The notes under the pieces were generated by a model. The model was not told where the DNA came from, made no database searches, and saw nothing but the letters and a program-made list of their open reading frames with translations. A stretch of 18,589 nt of DNA from DAOSEC01 sp035362935 (GTDB lineage Bacteria; Bacillota_I; Bacilli_A; ML615J-28; CAG-313). This document shows positions 6,687 through 13,743 of this stretch, piece after piece; positions within the stretch are counted from its first letter, which is position 1, and the number at the start of each line of letters is the position of its first letter. Made by a program: the position numbers and the translations under genes. Location of the stretch: NCBI GenBank assembly GCA_035362935.1, contig DAOSEC010000028.1, positions 1 through 18,589 on the forward strand. Direction: 5' to 3'.

Positions 6687-7055
6687 ATGAACTATGATTT
6701 TATTGATTCCTACTGCATGGATAAAGTTGGAACGACCAAGGATTATAAAGAAGAATGGGGAGCATTCCGTTACATGATTGGTGGAAAAATGTATGCAATG
6801 TTAGGTGAATTCAAAGATGGTAGACCATTGTTATCCGTAAAAGGGGATCCTTTTATGAACATAACACTACGAGAAACGTTTCCAGATATCATTGAAGGAT
6901 ATTATTTAAACAAAGAACATTGGAATTCGATTTTTTTAGATGGATCGACACCTGTTGAAATCGTAAAACAAATGTTGGATGAATCCTATATTTTGGTACT
7001 TAGAAATCTTCCGAAAAAGGTTCAATCAGAGCTATATGGAACAGTGAATCGATGA
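6687..7055 (+). CDS. MmcQ/YjbR family protein
   Basis: This 122-residue cytosolic protein has the MmcQ/YjbR double-wing (CyaY-like) fold. The pattern is an N-terminal helix ending in YCMDKVGTTKDY, a strand pair around FRYMIGGKMYAMLGEF, then LLSVKGDPFMNITLRETFPDIIEGYYLNKEHWNSIFLDG and a C-terminal helix with SYILVLRNLPKK. Members have been suggested to bind DNA, but their role is not established. The ATG at 6687 is chosen because GAGGTG (6675-6680) overlaps the upstream stop codon and is 6 bases away. A longer in-frame extension begins inside the upstream gene. The following gene's ATG overlaps its TGA stop, so translation is coupled. Confidence 0.86.
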   Translation: MNYDFIDSYCMDKVGTTKDYKEEWGAFRYMIGGKMYAMLGEFKDGRPLLSVKGDPFMNITLRETFPDIIEGYYLNKEHWNSIFLDGSTPVEIVKQMLDESYILVLRNLPKKVQSELYGTVNR

Positions 7056-7579
7056 ATATCTTAGTCATCGGTTGTGCAGGCAGTGGAAAAACCACACTTT
7101 CAAAGCAGCTAAGCAAGATCTATAACATTCCCGTAATCCATTTAGATCTGTATTATTGGAACGAAAACTGGATGGCATCTTCAAAAGTAGAGTGGGATCA
7201 AAAAGTTGATCAATTGCTAGTATCAAGTCAAGATTGGATTATGGATGGTAATTACACCTCAACAATTGATAAACGGATACGATATGCAACTGATATCCTA
7301 TTTCTTGATTTTTCAAGACTAACTTGTCTAATTGGTGTGCTAAAAAGACGCATCAAGTACCATAATAAGGTTCGAGATGATATGCCTGCAGGTTGTGTTG
7401 AAAAAATTGATCGAGAGTTCTTGCGCTGGATATGGAATTTTAACAAAATCCAACGTCCGAAATTACTAGATGCTATTCACCACGCAACCCACACTAAAGT
7501 TACTATCTTAAAATCACGCTATGATGTGAAAAGGTATGTGAAACAACTCACAAAGGAATCAAACAATGAAAGGATGTAA
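7052..7579 (+). CDS. P-loop NTPase, adenylate-kinase-like (FlaR-type)
   Basis: This 175-residue protein starts directly with a Walker A motif, GCAGSGKT at residues 7-14, after one β-strand. HLDLYYWNENW follows at about 30-40, where the second Asp-containing motif of the adenylate/shikimate-kinase-like family lies. IMDGNYTSTIDKRIRYATDILFLDF then gives the characteristic NMP-binding and Walker B-like strand, and RRIKYH an Arg/lid element. Such proteins are often annotated as topology modulation or FlaR-like kinases; the substrate is unknown. The ATG overlaps the MmcQ stop (ATGA, 7052-7055) and no separate strong SD is present. Translation is therefore likely coupled. A SAM methyltransferase follows 2 bases after the stop. 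Confidence 0.86.
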   Translation: MNILVIGCAGSGKTTLSKQLSKIYNIPVIHLDLYYWNENWMASSKVEWDQKVDQLLVSSQDWIMDGNYTSTIDKRIRYATDILFLDFSRLTCLIGVLKRRIKYHNKVRDDMPAGCVEKIDREFLRWIWNFNKIQRPKLLDAIHHATHTKVTILKSRYDVKRYVKQLTKESNNERM

Positions 7580-7581
7580 TT

Positions 7582-8286
7582 ATGACATTTTATAAAACGA
7601 TCTCACATTACTATGACCAAATATTTCCAGTAAAGGAAGAGGTGTGTCAATTTATTCGAAATGGAAGAAAAAAACTCAAAGTGTTAGATGTCGCATGTGG
7701 AAATGGTGGATATCTAAACCGATTATCCACACATGGATTTTATGGGTTTGGAATTGATTTAGATCATGAAATGGTCCATATTGCAAATTTAGCATCAAAT
7801 ACTGAAAAGGTCGATTTCTATCAAATGGATATGCTTGAGATTGATACCTTCAAGGGACGTAGTTTTGATATGATATATTCGATTGGTAACTCCATTGTTC
7901 ACTTACAAAATGAGGCACAGATGGAAGAGTTTGTTCAAAAAGCATATCAATTGTTAAAACCAAAAGGTGAGATTCTCCTTCAAATCATTAACTATGATCG
8001 AATACTAGACCAACATATTCCAAATCTTCCAACCATAGTGAATGGAACTCTCTCAATGGAACGAAATTATAAGTATGTTGCTCCATACATCCATTTTCAA
8101 ACGATTCTAAACGTTGATAACCAATCGTTTGAAAACGAAGTAACCTTACTTCCATTAAGAAGCGATGCTTTAATAAAAATGATAACGAGAGCAGGATTTA
8201 AGAAAATAGAATGCTATGGTGATTTTCAAAAGTCTCCGTTTCAAAAAGAGACTTCGATGCATTTTATCCTACGAGCATATAAATAA
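7582..8286 (+). CDS. Class I SAM-dependent methyltransferase
   Basis: This 234-residue protein has the Rossmann methyltransferase motifs in order: motif I VLDVACGNGGYL at residues 34-45, motif II GIDLD at 57-61, an acidic QMDML turn at 81-85, and FDMIYSIGNSIVHL for motif IV at about 95-108. It resembles ubiE-type small-molecule methyltransferases, but no acceptor is predictable. AAAGGA at 7569-7574 precedes the ATG by about 7 bases. It is the last gene of the operon that begins with the Sat-like GNAT. The company of an acetyltransferase, a kinase-like P-loop protein and a methyltransferase suggests small-molecule modification, but this is inference only. A short hairpin terminator follows. 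Confidence 0.87.
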   Translation: MTFYKTISHYYDQIFPVKEEVCQFIRNGRKKLKVLDVACGNGGYLNRLSTHGFYGFGIDLDHEMVHIANLASNTEKVDFYQMDMLEIDTFKGRSFDMIYSIGNSIVHLQNEAQMEEFVQKAYQLLKPKGEILLQIINYDRILDQHIPNLPTIVNGTLSMERNYKYVAPYIHFQTILNVDNQSFENEVTLLPLRSDALIKMITRAGFKKIECYGDFQKSPFQKETSMHFILRAYK

Positions 8287-8306
8287 AAGGGTCAATCCCT
8301 TTTTTT
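8285..8306 (+). terminator. Terminator of the four-gene operon
   Basis: A 7-bp stem (8285-8291 with 8297-8303) with a 5-nt loop is followed by Ts through 8306. It starts on the last bases of the methyltransferase stop. Confidence 0.7.
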
Positions 8307-8350
8307 ATAGGAAACCTTGCGAAAAAAAGATAGAAGAAATCAAAGAAATA

Positions 8351-8359
8351 TGCTATAAT
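8351..8359 (+). promoter_or_regulatory. Extended -10 promoter of the HNH/nucleotidyltransferase unit
   Basis: TGCTATAAT at 8351-8359 is an extended -10 box. The -35 region (TAGAAG) is poor. The start near 8366 means the in-frame GTG at 8361 is not in the transcript. Confidence 0.65.
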
Positions 8360-8384
8360 AGTGTCACAATTGGGGGTATATGGT

Positions 8385-8825
8385 ATGTTGAAATTTGAGT
8401 TTAATGAAGATCGGATGTTTTTTGAGCGCTTATTATGCAAAGAAGGTGAAGTGCTAGAAACATATGAAAACTTCTTTGATTTTAGAACCCCTAGTATAAA
8501 AAGGAAAGAATTTGAGTTAGTGAAAGAAGGATTGCTAGAAGAAATTAAGGCAAGTGGTAAATTAATTTGTCAATTATCGTTTCACCACATATGTAGTGAG
8601 GCATCAGGCCTCACTCTAGATCACTTCATTCCACTTTCAAGCAATGAACTAAATAAACATATTCGAAAGATGACACCAACAGGTTATAAACTAGTTCCTC
8701 AACAAAGTTTTGGATCAAATAACAAAATAAACCTAATATTGGTATGTCAAAACTGTTATCATCATCGCAAGCACCGATTTGTGAGACTATATCAAGAACC
8801 AAAGGAGAACGACAATGACAATTAA
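8385..8825 (+). CDS. HNH-like predicted nuclease
   Basis: This 146-residue protein carries an HNH-type ββα-metal pattern in its C-terminal half. H67-x2-C70 is followed by LDHFIPLS with D79-H80, then N116 in KINLILVCQNCYHHRKHR, with C121-x2-C124 and His residues behind it. The order (zinc pair, DH, N, CxxC) is that of zinc-binding HNH endonucleases, but the first zinc pair appears as HxxC rather than CxxC. The family-typical GG after the DH is absent, so activity is uncertain. The N-terminal half (about 1-60, charged and helical) is unrecognised. The ATG at 8385 follows GGGGG (8372-8376) by 8 bases. The gene overlaps the following nucleotidyltransferase gene by 11 bases. HNH proteins can be restriction enzymes, toxins or homing-type nucleases; nothing here decides which. 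Confidence 0.72.
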   Translation: MLKFEFNEDRMFFERLLCKEGEVLETYENFFDFRTPSIKRKEFELVKEGLLEEIKASGKLICQLSFHHICSEASGLTLDHFIPLSSNELNKHIRKMTPTGYKLVPQQSFGSNNKINLILVCQNCYHHRKHRFVRLYQEPKENDNDN

Positions 8826-9372
8826 TGATTGCTTAAGTAAGATTGCCAAACGATTCTTAGAAGAAAAAGTGAGATACGTGGTAGGTGGATCTTATTTGCT
8901 ACGACACTACCAACTAGAAGATGTTGTCCACGATTTAGACCTCGTTATTCATCCAAAAGATATTTTTAAAGCATTACAGATTATGGATTCGTTAGGAGAA
9001 CGCCTAGAAACGCAAAACAATCCAATGTATGAATCCACTCACTTTCATAAATATGATGTGGATGGAGTATCTGTTGATATTATTTCTGACTTGATTATTA
9101 ATTACAAGGATTTTCAATATCATTATGTATTAGACGGAACCAAGCCTCATGAATCGATTTTTGTGAATGGTGTGAAGGTCTTTTTAGCTGATGTTGAAGA
9201 TTGGTATGTCATCTATTTGTTTATCGGAAATCGAAAACAAAAAGTAGAACGTCTTGAGAAATACATCATCGAAAAAGGAACTTTGTCACAAAGCATTCTT
9301 CATCCAATGTTGGATAAATCGATTCCCGAGGAGTTCAAGCAAAAAATCAAGAACTTATTCAAACGCAAATAA
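8815..9372 (+). CDS. Minimal nucleotidyltransferase-fold protein
   Basis: This 185-residue protein shows a pol-β-type nucleotidyltransferase core. GGS at residues 24-26 is followed by DLD at 40-42 (two metal-binding acids) and a third acid at D88 in VSVDII. The rest is helical (about 95-185, ending in a Lys-rich KKIKNLFKRK tail). It is short compared with antibiotic nucleotidyltransferases or CD-NTases and closer to the minimal or AbiEii-like proteins, whose substrates are mostly unknown. ATG 8815 overlaps the HNH gene by 11 bases, and a purine-rich AAAGGAG at 8801-8807 lies 7 bases upstream. The gene is followed 15 bases later by a small membrane protein gene. This could be a two- or three-gene functional unit (toxin-antitoxin, stress or defence), but that is inference from arrangement only. 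Confidence 0.75.
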   Translation: MTINDCLSKIAKRFLEEKVRYVVGGSYLLRHYQLEDVVHDLDLVIHPKDIFKALQIMDSLGERLETQNNPMYESTHFHKYDVDGVSVDIISDLIINYKDFQYHYVLDGTKPHESIFVNGVKVFLADVEDWYVIYLFIGNRKQKVERLEKYIIEKGTLSQSILHPMLDKSIPEEFKQKIKNLFKRK

Positions 9373-9387
9373 AGGTAGTGATGACAA

Positions 9388-9660
9388 GTGAAAACACTAT
9401 TTGAAAAAGTACTCAGTAAACCAAGACGATTCGGCCTATTGATAGGAGGAATATTCTTGTTTCCAATCATCTATTTCTTACTATATCCAGGAGAGATGAT
9501 GATGAACACCATGTTTGTGTTAGCGATCTTCCTTGATTGGTATTTTCAAAAAGCAAACATTTATCAGTCCAAACTTGTTACCTTCGTAGTTTCTATTGTG
9601 GGTGGGTATGGTTTGGCGTCGATTCTGGTCATGCAGATGGTATTTGCCTTTTTAATATAA
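9388..9660 (+). CDS. Small three-segment membrane protein
   Basis: This 90-residue hydrophobic protein has an N-terminal basic stretch (KVLSKPRR) and then predicted membrane segments at about residues 15-33, 40-54 and 63-90. No family is recognised. The frame has a TGA at 9382-9384, so GTG 9388 is the earliest start. AAAGG at 9371-9375 is about 12 bases upstream, a somewhat long spacing. The gene lies 15 bases after the nucleotidyltransferase gene and before the terminator, so it belongs to the same transcript. Its function is unknown. Confidence 0.65.
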   Translation: MKTLFEKVLSKPRRFGLLIGGIFLFPIIYFLLYPGEMMMNTMFVLAIFLDWYFQKANIYQSKLVTFVVSIVGGYGLASILVMQMVFAFLI

Positions 9661-9715
9661 AAAAACATCACCAATGAAATCTTATTGTTAATGATAGATT
9701 CCTTGGTGATTTTTT
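9661..9715 (+). terminator. Terminator of the HNH/nucleotidyltransferase unit
   Basis: ATCACCAA at 9667-9674 pairs with TTGGTGAT at 9703-9710, followed by T-rich sequence. The inner part has a second imperfect paired segment (9676-9681 with 9697-9701). The 3' arm and T-run recur in the tandem repeat that follows. Confidence 0.72.
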
Positions 9716-9757
9716 ATAAGTTAACGAATCTGGTGATTTTTTATAAGTTAACGAATC
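9704..9757 (+). repeat. 27-bp perfect tandem direct repeat
   Basis: Two identical 27-base copies lie head to tail at 9704-9730 and 9731-9757. Each unit begins TGGTGATTTTTT and ends ACGAATC. Each carries the terminator's 3' arm plus its T-run, so the duplication provides a second possible 3' arm. Confidence 0.97.
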
Positions 9758-9761
9758 AAGA

Positions 9762-9790
9762 TTGTATTACACAACAATTTAGGTTATAAT
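9762..9790 (+). promoter_or_regulatory. Promoter of the membrane-protein/M20 peptidase operon
   Basis: TTGTAT at 9762-9767 and TATAAT at 9785-9790 are 17 bp apart, immediately after the tandem repeat. Confidence 0.78.
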
Positions 9791-9832
9791 GTATACAAAC
9801 TCAGTGTTTCAAACAAAGAAAGAAGGTAGTTT

Positions 9833-10573
9833 ATGGAATTTTTAACAAGTTGGTGGATGTATTTGATGGGCTTTTTGGTGATGGGATTTGTGTTGGCACA
9901 ATCTGTCTTTTTCCTTGTAAAAGCATCCAAGAGAGCATTAGAACTAGGATTTAGCAAAGAACAAATTCGAAAAACAGTAACTTCCTCTATGATATTTAGT
10001 ATTGCACCATCGATTGCGATTCTTGTCGGGTTGTTAACGCTTTATAAGTCATTAGGAGTCATCATTCCTTGGATTCGCCTTAGTGTATTAGGGGCGGTTA
10101 CGTATGAACTTCCTGCTGCCACAAACGTCATTGAAGGTGTGTTTCAAGGGACGATTGGTGTATTAGTCACAGATCCAAAAGTATTTGTTACCGTTATATG
10201 GGTTATGACATTAGGGTGTATTCCACCTTTAATCATTATTCCGCTTTTCTTAAAGAAAATTCAATCTGGTGTCATTCGCATTCAAAAACAAGATAGTAAG
10301 TGGGGAGAGATTTTTATGGATGCAATGTTCATTGGGATGATTTCTGCGTTTGTTGGTTATGTTGTCGCACCTAAAGTAGATGCTACAACGAATACAAGTT
10401 ACATCTCAATGTTAGCGATTTTGACCCTTCTTGCCTCGGCTTCGGTTATGGCGGTTTGTGGTGTGATTATTACAAAGTATAAACAAGAATGGTTGAAAAG
10501 CTACGCCATTCCAATCAGTATGATATCGTCAATGATCTTAGCTATTGTATTTGCATTAATGGGGGTGAAATAG
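9833..10573 (+). CDS. DUF5058-like multi-pass membrane protein, putative transporter subunit
   Basis: This 246-residue protein has about seven to eight hydrophobic segments (near residues 6-28, 48-68, 73-95, 105-140 in two parts, 165-185, 195-215 and 223-243). It begins with SWWMYLMGFLVMGFVLAQS, a pattern I associate with DUF5058 membrane proteins of Firmicutes. Two central segments carry PAATNVIEG and TLGCIPPLIIIP, which suggest a gated channel or carrier, but no biochemical function is established. AGAAGG precedes the ATG by about 7 bases. The next membrane gene starts immediately after its stop (TAG then ATG), and an M20 metallopeptidase follows. The arrangement suggests that these two proteins form one transporter whose substrate is processed by the peptidase (inference). 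Confidence 0.75.
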   Translation: MEFLTSWWMYLMGFLVMGFVLAQSVFFLVKASKRALELGFSKEQIRKTVTSSMIFSIAPSIAILVGLLTLYKSLGVIIPWIRLSVLGAVTYELPAATNVIEGVFQGTIGVLVTDPKVFVTVIWVMTLGCIPPLIIIPLFLKKIQSGVIRIQKQDSKWGEIFMDAMFIGMISAFVGYVVAPKVDATTNTSYISMLAILTLLASASVMAVCGVIITKYKQEWLKSYAIPISMISSMILAIVFALMGVK

Positions 10574-11230
10574 ATGAAACGTACTTACGAAGAAAACATA
10601 CATGTATGGGGTCGCATTTGGATTATCAGTGCCCTCTTAGTTATGTTGATTGTGCCACTAGTGATAAGTATTGTCAATCAAGTTTGGCCAGATCCTCTTG
10701 ATTTTGGGAAAGGTTTCCTCGCGACTGCTTCTATATTTTGGGCAGTCACAACGATTGAAGTCTTTACATTCTCTCCAATGCTTGGAAATGGAGGGACGTA
10801 TTTGGGGTTTGTGACAGGGAACTTAACAAATTTAAAAGTTCCAGCTGCGTTAAACGCAATGAAAAATCTTGATGTCAAAACGGGATCTACCGAAGGCGAT
10901 GTCATATCAACGATTGCGATAGCTTCTAGTAGTATTATTACAACGATTATCATTTTTATTGGTGCGATGATTTTAATTCCGATTACACCACTTCTAGAAG
11001 CACCAGTATTACAACCTGCATTCACAAACGTGATTCCTGCCCTCTTTGGTGCGTTAGGACTTGTATATATTTCCAAAAACTGGAAAATGGCCGTGCTTCC
11101 AATCGTGTTAATGATTGCTTTGTTTTTAGTCATTCCAAATTCAGGGTACTATATTCCACTATTTATTCCACTTGGAGTCATCATCACGATTCTTGTAGCG
11201 AGAATTCTATATCGTAAAAAAGTCATTTAA
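10574..11230 (+). CDS. Second multi-pass membrane protein of the pair, unknown family
   Basis: This 218-residue protein has roughly six hydrophobic segments (about residues 15-34, 48-66, 112-134, 148-164, 172-188 and 195-213). FTFSPMLGNGGTYLGFVTGNLTNLKVPAALNAM lies between them, a polar Gly/Asn-rich stretch of the kind seen in carrier substrate loops. I do not recognise a named family. ATG 10574 directly abuts the TAG of the DUF5058-like gene, with a GGGGGTGA ribosome site inside that gene. Expression is therefore coupled and probably stoichiometric. The M20 gene starts 29 bases after its stop. I infer a two-subunit membrane complex; no substrate can be named. Confidence 0.68.
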   Translation: MKRTYEENIHVWGRIWIISALLVMLIVPLVISIVNQVWPDPLDFGKGFLATASIFWAVTTIEVFTFSPMLGNGGTYLGFVTGNLTNLKVPAALNAMKNLDVKTGSTEGDVISTIAIASSSIITTIIIFIGAMILIPITPLLEAPVLQPAFTNVIPALFGALGLVYISKNWKMAVLPIVLMIALFLVIPNSGYYIPLFIPLGVIITILVARILYRKKVI

Positions 11231-11259
11231 TAATATGATATAAAGGAGGAAATGAATGT

Positions 11260-12693
11260 ATGGAATATATCATACCAGTCGTTTCGGTTATTGTAATTAT
11301 ATTAACTATCATGGTAGTTCGTGCACTTATGTTTCAACCATCATCACATGCAACGATAAAAGAAGAAGTTGAAGTGGATGAGAAACGAATCATTGAATCG
11401 ATGAAGCAAATGATTAAATTCCCAACCATCTCTCATGTTGATCGCAGTTTAAACAATCAAGATGCGTTTACTGGATTTCGTAACTTTTTACGTACGAACT
11501 ATCCACATATTAACAAAGTTGCCAAAGTCATTGAAATCGAAGAGTCTGGAATCGTCTTCCATATTAGAGGGTTTTCAAGCGATAAACCAGTTGTATTAAT
11601 GGCTCATTACGATGTTGTACCAGAAAATGGAGTTTGGAAGTACCATCCATTTTTAGGTGAGGTTGTCGATGGAGCAATCTATGGTAGAGGTACCTTAGAT
11701 ACAAAGGGCTCTTTGTGCGGAGTGATGGAAAGTGTTGAGTATATGCTAAAACACGGCCACACCTTCCAAAATGACTTGTACTTGGCTTTCTCAGGCGATG
11801 AAGAAGTAGATAGCATCACCTCAAACAACATTGTATCGTATTTTGAGGCAAATAACATAAAACCTAATTTGGTGTTAGATGAAGGTGGAGCTGTTGTATC
11901 CAATGTGTTTCCTGGGGTGAAAAAAGCATCCGCTGTTGTCGGAATCGCTGAAAAAGGATTTATTGGTTTAGAACTCACCTCAAAATCAAGTGGAGGTCAT
12001 GCTTCTACACCACCTCCTCATACACCAGTCACACAGTTAGCGAGATCCATTACTGCCTTAAATGAAGGCAAACTATTCCCCATGAAACTTACCGAAGCAG
12101 TCAAAACGATGTTTGATACTGTCGCAAGACATTCTACAAGTTTCGCTATCAAAATGATTTTTGCGAATCTTTGGATTACACTACCAATTGTAAAACTGAT
12201 TGCGAAACAATCAGGTGGTGAAATGCAAGCGATGTTTAAGACAACACAAGCATTTACAATGATGCAAGGAAGTGAAGCTGTAAATGTGCTTCCTACCAAA
12301 GCAAGTGTGGGCATCAATTACCGCTTACTTACTGGCGAAACGATGGAAGAAGTGTTAACCAAAGTGAATTCTAACGTCAAACGCTTTGACGTCGAAGCAA
12401 AAATTGTGTATGGAAACGAAGCCTCAAAGGTGAGCGTCATTGGAGATGAATTTCATTTAATTGAACAAGCGATTTCAAAAACATGGGGAGATGTAGTCAC
12501 AACGCCATATTTAATGATGGCTGCTACCGATTCTAGATTTTATCATCGCATTACCAATCATGTCTATCGCTTCTCACCAATGGAGTTATCAAAAGCCGAA
12601 CGTGCAATGATTCATGGTGTGGATGAACAAATTAAGATTGAAACATTACTCAATGTTGTAAGGTTTTACATCCATTTGTTACGGATGTTATAA
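11260..12693 (+). CDS. Membrane-anchored M20 family metallopeptidase (CPS1/PM20D1-like)
   Basis: This 477-residue zinc peptidase begins with a hydrophobic segment (about residues 3-24), likely an uncleaved anchor. The M20 metal-binding pattern is complete: H116 and D118 in MAHYDVVPE, D147 in GRGTLDTKG, E181-E182 in SGDEEVDS, D207 in LDEGG, and H452 near the C-terminus. A dimerisation/lid domain fills about 225-345. KFPTIS (53-58) and AATDSRFY (421-428) resemble the CPS1/PM20D1 branch, which cleaves or forms N-acyl amino-acid and dipeptide bonds. AAAGGAGG at 11242-11249 is 10 bases from the ATG at 11260. Two nearer out-of-frame ATGs (11252, 11256) are rejected. Topology prediction would tell whether the catalytic domain is outside. 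It is the last gene of the operon with the two membrane proteins. Confidence 0.92.
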   Translation: MEYIIPVVSVIVIILTIMVVRALMFQPSSHATIKEEVEVDEKRIIESMKQMIKFPTISHVDRSLNNQDAFTGFRNFLRTNYPHINKVAKVIEIEESGIVFHIRGFSSDKPVVLMAHYDVVPENGVWKYHPFLGEVVDGAIYGRGTLDTKGSLCGVMESVEYMLKHGHTFQNDLYLAFSGDEEVDSITSNNIVSYFEANNIKPNLVLDEGGAVVSNVFPGVKKASAVVGIAEKGFIGLELTSKSSGGHASTPPPHTPVTQLARSITALNEGKLFPMKLTEAVKTMFDTVARHSTSFAIKMIFANLWITLPIVKLIAKQSGGEMQAMFKTTQAFTMMQGSEAVNVLPTKASVGINYRLLTGETMEEVLTKVNSNVKRFDVEAKIVYGNEASKVSVIGDEFHLIEQAISKTWGDVVTTPYLMMAATDSRFYHRITNHVYRFSPMELSKAERAMIHGVDEQIKIETLLNVVRFYIHLLRML

Positions 12694-12704
12694 TATAAGG
12701 AAAG

Positions 12705-12734
12705 AAAGTATTCTCAGTAGAGAATGCTTTTTTT
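12705..12734 (+). terminator. Terminator after the M20 gene
   Basis: An 11-bp stem (12705-12715 with 12720-12730, one G-U pair) with an AGTA loop is followed by Ts through 12734. Confidence 0.88.
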
Positions 12735-12743
12735 AATCTTCTT

Positions 12744-12772
12744 TTGCTTTTTTGACTAATTTTTGGTACAAT
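12744..12772 (+). promoter_or_regulatory. Promoter of the CDF/thioesterase unit
   Basis: TTGCTT at 12744-12749 and TACAAT at 12767-12772 are 17 bp apart. The -10 is extended by TGG (12764-12766). It is the only promoter here without an exact TATAAT. Confidence 0.65.
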
Positions 12773-12805
12773 ATAGTAAATCAAGTAGGAAAGTGAGAAC
12801 TGCCC

Positions 12806-13741
12806 ATGATCAAGTGGATTATTAAAAAAACGATACCAGATTATCAAAATGTAACGAATAAAAAAGTAAGAGAGCACTATGGCGTATTAGCAGGGGTATT
12901 GGGTATTCTTGCTAATTTTACATTATTCGCTGTCAAATTAGTGATTGGACTGATCGTCAATAGTATCGGGGTAATCTCAGATGCATTTAACAACTTATCT
13001 GATATGGCATCCTCTATAGTAGCAGTACTTGGATCGAAACTTAGCAATAAAACACCAGATGAAGAACACCCCTATGGACATGGGCGATTAGAATACATTG
13101 CATCATTGATTGTATCAATGATTATTGTCATAGTTGGGTTTGAACTTGGAAAAAACTCCTTTGATAAAATCATCAATCCAGAAGTTGTAGTTCCAAGCAT
13201 AGCGTTATACATAATATTAGGACTTGCGATTCTACTTAAACTTTGGATGTTTAGCTATAATCGTTATATTGCCAAAAAAATCAAGTCAAAAATCAACAAA
13301 GCAACCTCAATTGATAGTTTAAACGATGTGTTCATTACAAGTGGTGTCACAATCGCAATCATCATAGGTCAATTTACAACCTTACCAGTGGATGGAATTA
13401 TGGGGATGATTATTGCGATCATGATTGTATGGAGTGGATTCTCACTTGTTAAGGATTCTGCATCTACGTTAATTGGTTGTGCACCAGATCCGAAATTGGT
13501 TAAAAAAATTGAAGCAATTGTCACCTCTCATCCGATGGTAATTGCAACCCACGACATCATCGTTCATGATTATGGTCCTGGACACAGTTTGGCAAGTATT
13601 CACGCAGAGGTATCCGATCAGTTATCACTCATTGAAGCTCATCGTGCAGTAGATGAAATGGAAAAGAAAGTGTTAACCGATTTAGGAGTAGACTTAGTCA
13701 TTCATATTGACCCAGTAACGATTTCAAATAAGGGGGAGTAA
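12806..13741 (+). CDS. Cation diffusion facilitator (CDF) metal transporter, Mn-type site
   Basis: This 311-residue protein has the CDF layout: six predicted membrane helices (roughly within residues 25-218) and a cytosolic ferredoxin-like C-terminal domain (about 225-311). NSIGVISDAFNNLSDMASS is TM2, with N62 and D66 at the metal site when aligned to E. coli YiiP D45/D49. TM5 gives D170-x3-D174. HPYGHGR at 88-94 is the conserved loop. An NxxxD/DxxxD quartet is the combination associated with manganese CDF proteins, whereas zinc members usually have His at one position, so Mn2+ export is the best guess. The cytosolic domain has H-rich elements (SHP, HDIIVHDYGPGH, H300). ATG 12806 follows AGGAAAGTGAG. 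The hotdog gene starts at its stop codon. Confidence 0.92.
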   Translation: MIKWIIKKTIPDYQNVTNKKVREHYGVLAGVLGILANFTLFAVKLVIGLIVNSIGVISDAFNNLSDMASSIVAVLGSKLSNKTPDEEHPYGHGRLEYIASLIVSMIIVIVGFELGKNSFDKIINPEVVVPSIALYIILGLAILLKLWMFSYNRYIAKKIKSKINKATSIDSLNDVFITSGVTIAIIIGQFTTLPVDGIMGMIIAIMIVWSGFSLVKDSASTLIGCAPDPKLVKKIEAIVTSHPMVIATHDIIVHDYGPGHSLASIHAEVSDQLSLIEAHRAVDEMEKKVLTDLGVDLVIHIDPVTISNKGE

Positions 13742-13743
13742 TG

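Noticed and set aside
8815..9372. CBASS-type CD-NTase
   Set aside because: At 185 residues it is far shorter than CD-NTases, and no Cap effector with a ring-nucleotide receptor is present. Only the minimal nucleotidyltransferase core is supported.
10678..11133. 151-residue minus-strand open frame
   Set aside because: It is antisense to the second membrane protein gene. It has no ribosome site or promoter, and its composition is the complement of membrane coding sequence.
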